Source: Humulus lupulus (lineage: Eukaryota > Streptophyta > Magnoliopsida > Rosales > Cannabaceae). Taken from it: a DNA stretch of 64,000 nucleotides. How positions within the stretch are numbered: the stretch's first letter is position 1; every line of letters begins with the position of its first letter. Made by a program: the position numbers and the translations under genes. The stretch spans positions 148,672,397 to 148,736,396 of the forward strand of contig NC_084800.1 of assembly GCF_963169125.1 (NCBI RefSeq), in the 5' to 3' direction. This document shows, in pieces, positions 56,806-64,000 of the stretch. The notes beneath the pieces were generated by a model. That model was not told the DNA's origin. It saw nothing but the letters and a program-made list of their open reading frames with translations, and made no database searches.

Positions 56806-59144
56806 ATGGGTCGCGTCAAATACACAGCTCGTAAGAAAAAGAAAACCACCAATTCTCCTTTTAACCAACGAGAAACCAATAATGAGGGTCCATCAAATGA
56901 CCCTCAACCTCTAAATTTCTCACCACTAGACATTCAGCCAAAAGCCCGTCTTTGTGATGGCCCCCGAATAGAAACAGACTGGTACATCGCCCCCCCTAGT
57001 GTCATATCGACTCAGATGGTGGCTAAGTATTCCAAGAAGTATGGGCTTCCTGGAATTACTTTACACAAACCCACACCTGACCAAAGGGCAAATGTGCCTG
57101 GAGGTGCCTTCAGTGCGTGGTCGAGGTTTCATATCGAGGCAGGGGCGATCTTGCCCTTGCACAAATTTTTCCAAGGGGTGGCAATTTATTTCGAGGTCGC
57201 CCCTTTTCAAATAACACCCAATGGAAATAGAGTGTTGATAAGCACTCTATATCCTTTACAACCATAAAAAGTGGCATGTGCCTACACCACATGAGATCAT
57301 CTATCTATTCGATCTCAAGTCCAAACCTAACCAAAACAACACGGGGTACTTCCACTTCGACCACCAGGAATCTTCTCGCACATTCCTGAGTGATGTTACT
57401 TACAAATCCAACATAGGAAAATACTTCCAGGAGTACTTCCTTACGACAGACATGGTCGCTGACAATTTGGTCTTCACTCGACGAGGTAAATTTTTCGATC
57501 TTTGGTCGGACCTTCTGGTCGTTTATTTTTGTAAATTTTTCCTTTCATTGTCATTAGCAGATTGGTGTTGCGCCTAGGTCCATGGCACCGATCAGACCCC
57601 ACTCCAGAGATGGAGATAAGGGTTGTAGCCTTAGCTAGCATAACGAACGTAGAGAAGAGCGTCAAGGAGGTAGTAACTAAAAGCAATATAAGGTTGGTCA
57701 ACCTTCTGGAACCACACCAAGAAGTGAGGTAATCCACTGCATGGAGTGCTACTGGTATGGAAATCTGCGAGCAACAACAAGATGTGTCACAACCCCAATG
57801 GCGACGACCCACGGGAGTGACCATCTGAGAACTACCCAGAAACCCTCGGGCTGCTGCTACCCCTGCCCACCATCGGAGGGGAAAACAAAAGCTACCAGAG
57901 TACACAGGCCCTATATCCGAATCCTCTGACGAGAACGGTATAGACCTCTCAATCTAAGATTACTTTCCTATCCCTGTCACTTATTCGATAGGGATGGCAA
58001 CTTTAAATTTATGAGCAGCAATTTTAATTCTGACTTCTTCGAGGCAGATAGTGAGTGTAGATGTAGTCATCATTAAAAAATATATCGACCAGTAATAATA
58101 GCTTGGGTATATTAGAATTTCCCTTTTCATTATTCCATTACTTCTCTAAACTACTTTTTCTGATCATTTGTTTTTGGTTTGCAGTCATGCCTTCTGAAAG
58201 ATTCCTTCGACATGTACGCCAATGTCGAAGCTCCTATGAGCAAAAAGAAACCGAACAGAAGGCATCTGGGGGAGTGCAGTGGTTAGCCTTCCAAAAAACA
58301 TTCTCGATTAGATGACCCCCCGACTCCAACTCCTTCCTGAAATACAACTCCTCCACCTCCTCGTAGTGGCCCCTCCTCCGATCAGGCAGGGAGATCCCTA
58401 GCCACTAATTTACTGAGCAGCACCTTTAATGCAATCCACAAGATGTTAGAAAGACTGTCTAGGTACCTCTGCAGCCAGGAAGCCATTTCCCATCTTCCTC
58501 CGCTGATGAACAGCCAGGTCATGAGTCGCGTCCTGTGTGAAGTCCTTAGTGTATGTTTTTTTTTAGTGTCAGTAGAGCAACATTTTCTGCAATAGCCTCT
58601 AACCGTTTCACTTTTTTTCTATTCGCAGGGTATCCCGACCATGAGCCATAGTTGGCATCGTGCTAAGGAGATAGAGGTCAAACATGTCGAGGAGAAGGTT
58701 AAGGCGGTTGAAGACAAAGTTGTCAATTTAACCGAGGAGTTAAACAGGTGCCAAGAGGAGCTATCCAAAGCTGTTGCTGCCAAAGAAAATTTCAAGGTGG
58801 CCTCAGAGAAAAACTTCTGAGAAGCAACTAAACTTCAAGAGGACATGGCGGCTAGTATGAAGGAGGCTACTGAGCTTGAGCGGCGGGTCAAGCTACTCAA
58901 GGAGACCAATTCTCAAAACCTGGAGAGGTTCAAAGGAGCAACCTTCAATTGCTTCTATCTATTCTGGAAAAACAACCCAGAGGCGAACTTCAACTACCTC
59001 CCTGAGCAGATGAGGCAAGTTGAACTTGCGAAGTACACTACTCACCTTGAAGAAGAAAAGAAAGCTCAGGAATCTCCTGAAATTTCCTTGGCGAAAGGCG
59101 TCGACGGAGCTGAAGAAGATGGGGGGACGGCAGTCGACCAGTAG
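56806..59144 (+). pseudogene. Antisense gene of element F (Transposase_28-like domain plus coiled coil), spliced
   Basis: ATG 56806 opens MGRVKYTARKKKKTTN, a Lys-rich start that could serve nuclear entry. The frame to 57267 contains GAILPLHKFFQGVAIYF and APFQITPNGNRV, the PF04195-like domain. After one frameshift it continues with TPHEIIYLFDLKSKP to TRRGK (57485), followed by a likely intron (GTAAAT ... TTAGCAG, ending near 57562). Later parts: MPSERFLRHVRQC (58188) and, after an intron 58551-58628 (GTATGT ... TTCGCAG), a coiled coil with KVVNLTEELNRCQEEL-like reading, one TGA near 58818, then 58845-59144 with ELERRVKLLKETNSQNLERF, CFYLFWKNNPEANF and a stop. The intron site equals that of C and D. 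Function unknown. Confidence 0.7.
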
Positions 59145-59159
59145 TCTCAGCAAGACCCT

Positions 59160-59790
59160 CGTCCAGTAGCGCAATAATTTTTATTTTGTTTTTTACTTTG
59201 TAAAAATATGTGAACATTTGTTCGTAATGTTGAGACAATTTTTCTGCGTAATGCAACTTTTCTTTTAATTTTAATTACATCCGATTAGCAATTTCTCATG
59301 GTGTAAAGACATTTCATTACAATATTATAATAACTTTATTACTATTATAACATCTGCTCGTATGACCAAACTTAGCATAACACTTTTTTTAGATTTTACA
59401 AAGTTTAACTAAATTTTTTGCAAAATACTCTAAGTGTCGTAGCATGCTTTCCCTTATTTTGCTCGTGTGTTTACATATGCTTGTTGATATGCTTTTCTTG
59501 CTTAGTATCTTATATGCCCCCCAAGTGATCGAGGAGCTTAAGGTTCTCGGTCACTTGCCATGACCAAGTCCTGTTTGAATATTTCTGCTCGCTTAGTTAT
59601 AAACAATTAACGACATTATAGAAAAACAACACACGTAAGGAGCAAATACTTGTAATAAAAACAATAATTGGAAAGAATAACTAGCTACGCACAGTTCCTT
59701 TTATATCTCGTAATAAATGGACAAAAATCGTGTCTGTACGAGTGATCAAAAGTTATTCTTACACTTGTAAGGGACTAGTCATATAGTTGA
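59160..59790. other. Spacer between antisense gene and pol of element F
   Basis: AT-rich, no gene. Shares CCCCCCAAGTGATCGAGG (about 59518) with CCCCCCAAGTGATTGAGG in the C spacer (about 23611). Confidence 0.5.
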
Positions 59791-60814
59791 CTAGCGCTTA
59801 TTCATAAACTTGTAAAAATTAAAATTAATACAAGCCAATTCTTTAAAAAGAATCGTTTGTTGATAATACTTGCGCAGGTGTTCTCCATTCCAATAGTGAG
59901 GAATGAGATCTCCATTTAACCAAGCAAGTTTATATGTGCCTTGTTGAAGGATTTCTTCAATCTGATATGGACCTTCCCAGTTTGGTCCGAGCACTCTGGC
60001 AGCCTGATCATGAGTATTGAGAAAAACTCTTCTAAGTACCAAATCCCCCATGTTAAACTTTCTTTCACATACTTTAGAGTTAAAATATAAAGCGAACTTT
60101 TGTTGGTAAGCTGCTACTCGAAGTTGAGCTTGCTCACACCTTTCGTTCACCAAGTCCAAAGACTCCATCAATAATTGGTCATTAGTTCTCTAGTCGTATG
60201 TTTGCATCTTATGTGATGGAGGATTTACCTCAATAGGAAGCATGGCTTCATACCTATATGCCAAGGAAATTGGCGTATGGACTGTTGCTGTTTTACGCGA
60301 TGTTCAATACGACTAGAGTACTTCTGGTAGTTGTTCTGGCCACACCCCTTTTGCTTCTTCGAGCCTTTTCTTCAGTGTGTCCTTCAGAGCCTTGTTGACG
60401 GCCTCAAAATTTCCATTTGCCTGTGGATGAGCTACCGAGTAAAAAAAATTTATAATCCCATGTCGTTCGCAGAAATCAGTGAAAAGATCACTATCAAATT
60501 TTGTGCCATTATCTGCGAAAAATTTTCCTTGGCAACCCATATCGACATATGTTGTTCTTGACAACATAGTCCAATACTTTCTTCATCATTATTGTTTCTA
60601 GTGGCTCAGCTTCGGCTCACTTTGTAAAGTAGCCAACATCAACTATTGCATACTTGACATTCTCTCTTCCTGCAGGTAAAGACCCATTCAGATCAATTCC
60701 CCATATGTGAATGGCAACGGGCTTTGCATCTATCTGAGCTCATTTGGGGCTGCTTGTAGTATCTTGGAGAATCTCTGACACTTGTCACATTTTCTAATGA
60801 AATACATAGAGTCC
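59791..60814 (-). pseudogene. pol: Integrase of element F, broken
   Basis: C-terminal frame 60171-59791: FNMGDLVLRRVF and VLGPNWEGPYQIEEIL, plus a chain end near 59791. Core pieces: FADNGTKFDSDLF (second Asp) and SVAHPQANGNFEAVNK (Glu) in 60567-60313. Upstream, about 60690-60570, the first acidic site reads VGYF where the family has VDYF. Stops and shifts separate the pieces. Confidence 0.75.
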
Positions 60815-62194
60815 TCATTCATGGTAGGCCAAAAATACACTTTCCTTTGAATCTTTTTCGACAAACTCTACCCCCAAGCCTTGGACCTCTTGCATTAGTT
60901 TCTTGGCTTTCTCCTTAGAAACACATCGTAACAAAGGCATTGAGTATCCTCTTCTATGAAAAATTCCATTGACCAGAATAAATCGAGCCAATTGTCTTTG
61001 AAGCATCCTCTCTTTGTTCCTTTTTGCTGGCAGCAATCCCTGTTCAAGATATTCAATGATGGGTGTCATCCACTTGTCTGTCACTTGAATAACTAGTGAG
61101 GATTCTTCCATTTGAATACTTGGTGCCAAAAAATGTCCAACTGGTACTATGCTCAAGGCTTCAGTGTCTTTCACATTTGCTAACTTGGCCAAGGCATCAA
61201 CATTTGAATTCTGATCGCAAGGAACATGTTGGAGAGTATACTTTTCTAATTGTGCCAACAAGTCCTTTGCTTTATTAAAATAAGCAACCATTATGAGACC
61301 CCTAGCTTGGTACTCTCCCATAATTTGATCAACTACTAGCTCGGAATCAATATATATTTCTAGTGATTTTATTCCCATATCCTTAACTAGTCTTAATCCT
61401 GCAAGCAGAGCTTCGTACTCAGCTTCATTGTTGGACGCTGTAAAGTTAAATCTGATTGCACAATGGAACCGATGTCCTTCTGGCGTGATCAAAATCAAAC
61501 CTGCTCCTGCATTGTGCTCATTGGAAGAGTCGTCTACGAACAACTTCTAGGCAAGAGATTGATTTTGACTTTCAGTTTCTACTATCAGTTCGCTAACTGG
61601 GATTCTGGTGAATTCTACGATGAAATCTGCTAGGGCTAGTCCTTTCACAGCTGCTTGTGGAGAATAAGATATTTTGAAATGCCCTAGTTCAATTACCGAT
61701 TTTAATAACCTACCAAAAAATTCTGGTTTTTCCACGACTTGTTGTAATTTCTGGTCAGTGAGTACCAACATGGAGTGAGCTTGAAAGTAGGGTCGCAGCT
61801 TTCTAGAGGCCAGAATCAAGCAATAGGGCAACTTTTCTATGGGCGGATACCCTAATTCTGCTCCAATTAGCCTGTTGCTTACATAGTATACTACTTTTTG
61901 AATGTTTTCTTCTTCTCTGATTAAAATAGCGCTAGCAGCATACTCTGTGATTGCCAAGTAGATGAACAAATTTTCCTTTTCGACCGGTTTGGACAAAATC
62001 GGTGGTTGTGACATGTGGGTTTTTAGCGCTTGACAGGCTTGATCAGACTCTTCTGTCCATTCAAACTTCTTGTTTCCTCTGAGTAGATTAAAAAATGGAA
62101 CACACTTGTCTGTTGATTTAGATATGAATCTACTTAGGGTAGCAATTCTTTCGGTTAGGCTTTGAACATCTTTAATCTTGACAGGAGATTGCAT
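60815..62194 (-). pseudogene. pol: RT connection, RNase H and linker of element F
   Basis: 62194-61547: DVQSLTERIATLSRFISKST, LRGNKKFEWTEE and the connection region through FVDDSS. 61543-60815: RNase H with FVDDSSNEHNAGAG (Asp; the family has DGSS), ASNNEAEYEALLAG (Glu), IYIDSELVV (Asp), then HVPCDQNSNVDALAKLA and the linker DKWMTPIIEYLEQGLLP, ending before the integrase zinc region, which is decayed. A single TAG (about 61544) separates the two frames, which are in phase. RNase H motifs are complete. Confidence 0.8.
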
Positions 62195-62222
62195 CTCGAT
62201 CAGTGCCTAGAATTTTTTGGGA

Positions 62223-62668
62223 TTAGCCTTGATTCCTCGTGAGTTTACTATGGATCCCAAAAATTTCCCTGATCCAACGCCAAAAGGAACACTTGAGAGG
62301 GTTCAGCTTCATCTGATATTTGTTCAAGATGTTGAAGCATTCTTGCAGGTCTTTGATGTGTTTTTTGGCCTTCCTTGACTTGACTAGCATGTAATCGACA
62401 TATACTTCCATGTATCAGCTCTTTGAACATATGGTTGACTAGTCGTTGGTAAGTTGCACCAGCATTTTTCAAACAGAAGGGCATTACTTTATAACATTAA
62501 AGTCCCGTATCTGTTCAAAAGCTAGTGTGATCCTCATCAAGTGGGTGCATATTGATTTGATTGTATCCATAGTATGCATCAATGAACGATAAAATTTCAT
62601 GCCCTGATGTAGCATTGACTAGTTGGTCAATTCTAGGAAGTGGGAAACAATCCTTCGGGCAGGCTTTA
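62223..62668 (-). pseudogene. pol: Reverse transcriptase core of element F, catalytic box changed
   Basis: Two overlapping frames (62484-62248 and 62411-62223) give MPFCLKNAGATYQRLVNHMF and EVYVDYMLVKSRKAKKH. The catalytic YVDD reads YVDY at 62391-62402. Upstream, about 62640-62500, pieces such as GHEILSFIDAYYGYNQI are present, so F keeps the region next to the C deletion. Not functional. Confidence 0.8.
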
Positions 62669-63503
62669 TTAAGATCTTTGAAATCCACGCTCGTCCTCCA
62701 CCTGCCATTTGGCTTGGGAACTAGTACAGGATGAGAGACCCAAAAATGCTACCCTCATGAATCCATTTTCCTTCAGCTCAACTTCCTCTTTTAGGGCGTT
62801 TGATCTGTCTTTGTCGAGCAGCCTTCTTTTTTGTTGTACAGGTGGAAAGTTTTTGTCTATATTTAAGACATGGGTGATCACCGCTAGGTCTATCACAACC
62901 ATATCTTTATGCGACCAGGCAAACACCTCTTGGTGCTCCTTCAAAAATTCCACTAGTTTGTTTTTTGTTGATGTCTCTAAATTTTTACCGACTTTCACAA
63001 CCCTGGTCAGATCTGCTTCTTCTAATTGGACCTCCTCGAGGTCCTCCATGGGTCCAACATTCTCTTCAAAATCCCATTAGAGAGGATCTAAATCTTTATC
63101 CTCACTTTGGGAAACACCCTATTTGGTGACCTGTTCACCTGATTGGGCTTTTGTTTAATTTGTTACCAGCAACCTTTTCTCGGCCTCTTTTTTCTTTTGT
63201 GATCGAGGAATTATAACATTCTCATGCTTCTCCCTGGTTTCCCAACACGCATCCAATTCCTGCGTCGGTTGGAAACTTCATGGCCAGATGCCATAATAAG
63301 GATTAACATTCTCATACAAAATGTTGACCGAGCTTCTTGTATCCATCAGCACTCGCTTGACCATCATGTGTGGCGATCTGAACATCCACGACTAGAGGAT
63401 CTGAATGGGGAAATTGAACATGCTGAGCGTCTAGCTTGGAGAAAGTTATTGACTCTTCCTCTGTTCGAGCTTTTTTCTGAGTTTGCTCCTCGACGCTCAA
63501 CAT
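62669..63503 (-). pseudogene. pol: Protease remnant and pre-RT region of element F
   Basis: 63049-62669 holds the pre-RT linker EVQLEEADLTRVVKVGKN and FAWSHKDMVVID. Upstream a TAG near 63116-63118 reads VTK-stop-GVSQSE, as in C. The protease start is at 63503-63312 (ESITFSKLDAQHVQFPHSDP) and in the next frame MDTRSSVNILY at about 63345-63310, where DTG has become DTR. The rest of the protease is deleted. Confidence 0.7.
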
Positions 63504-64000
63504 TTAAATATCCTGATCATGACGTAAGGTTCTGGTATACTTTCTCTTGCCTTCCCATTGTCACATGCTATGTGTGGTCCTCCGCAGATGGTCAATAATG
63601 TACCAGCAATTGGACCTGGCTGTAAAGGAGGCGAGTGTTGGCATATAGGTGCCTGCTCGTTGCCTCCTTGAGCCTCTTGCTGAGAACCTCCAACCGCTCG
63701 CACATACCTCCTCAGATGTCCTTGTCTGATAAGGAACTCAATTTCATCCTTGAGCTGGTTGCACTCATTGGTGTCACGGCCATAGTCGTTATGAAAATTA
63801 TAGAACTTGGTAGTATCTCTCTTGGATATATCTTTCCTGATCGGGGCTAGCCGCCTAAAGGGAACAATATTATGACTGGCTGGTACAACTCCACTCAGCT
63901 ATCGACTAGGGTTGTGTAATTGGTGAACCTCGACTCGTATCTATTCTATTTTGGGCGCTTGTTATCATATGTTGTTGGCCCATGGTTCACCCTTTTTCCC
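63504..64000 (-). pseudogene. gag: C-terminal gag of element F, partial
   Basis: Minus-strand reading with RDTTKFYNFHNDYGRDTNEC-type Cys/His box (first Cys replaced by Tyr), then CNQLKDEIEFLI and, at 63703-63504, ICGGPHIACDNGKARE, matching the gag end of C. The rest is beyond the window. Confidence 0.7.

Larger units (their letters stand above)
55224..64000 (-). mobile_element. Element F: Tat-type Ty3/gypsy retrotransposon, minus strand, runs off the window
   Basis: 3' LTR (55224-55795), polypurine tract, antisense gene on the + strand, then on the minus strand integrase, RNase H, RT, protease and gag up to the window end. Same architecture as C, and about 60-70 % alike by eye over aligned protein pieces. 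All enzymes are frame-broken. The target duplication (AGCTT before the LTR) cannot be checked because the 5' LTR is outside. Confidence 0.85.

Noticed and set aside
1..64000. tRNA or rRNA genes, cellular protein genes
   Set aside because: Scanned by eye for tRNA-like cloverleaf motifs and conserved host proteins; the only tRNA-related strings are primer binding sites. Absence cannot be proven without tRNAscan-SE and a protein search.

Overview
The window is a nuclear segment of a dicot plant genome made almost entirely of nested, decaying transposable elements. I find no intact cellular gene and no RNA gene. The plant call rests on the element types: Ty3/gypsy chromoviruses with 2-2.9 kb LTRs, Tat-type gypsy elements with antisense genes, a short-LTR Ty1/copia element, CACTA remnants, a hAT-type MITE, and plant initiator-Met-type primer binding sites. 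The style of the long-LTR families recalls Rosales genomes (for example Cannabaceae), but that is a weak impression.

Layout. 1-2112: 3' end of a chromovirus-like element (K, + strand). 2113-3722, 33711-34702 and 40109-~42270: pieces of an older backbone with a CACTA-type transposase remnant and palindromic subterminal-type repeats. 3723-33705: non-autonomous LTR element A (TSD TGCAT), which has received two insertions. Element B (6924-16472, minus, TSD ATAAC) is a chromovirus with a nearly complete gag and a collapsed pol. Element C (18393-33198, minus, TSD GTTGT) is a Tat-type gypsy element inserted in A's 3' LTR; C is itself interrupted by solo LTR E (25530-27816, TSD TACGC). 34703-40108: Ty1/copia element G (TSD CTCTT) whose gag is split by a 531-bp GC-rich MITE (TSD GTGACCAT). 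~42270-50687: Tat-type element D (+ strand) lacking the RT/RNase H block. 50688-55223: a pile of chromovirus LTR pieces J, H and I. 55224-64000: Tat-type element F (minus), running off the window.

Working together. The order of insertion can be read from the TSDs: CACTA backbone, then A, then B and C independently into A, then E into C; likewise the MITE into copia G. The most interesting content is the second, antisense, intron-containing gene that the three Tat elements C, D and F carry between pol and the 3' LTR. In C and F it has its own TATA-like box about 215-230 bp inside the LTR, and in all three elements an intron lies at the same place just before a coiled-coil exon. A TAG stop between protease and RT is also at the same site in C and F. 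Every autonomous function seen is damaged, mostly by single-base substitutions giving stop codons or lost catalytic residues, consistent with methylation-driven decay.
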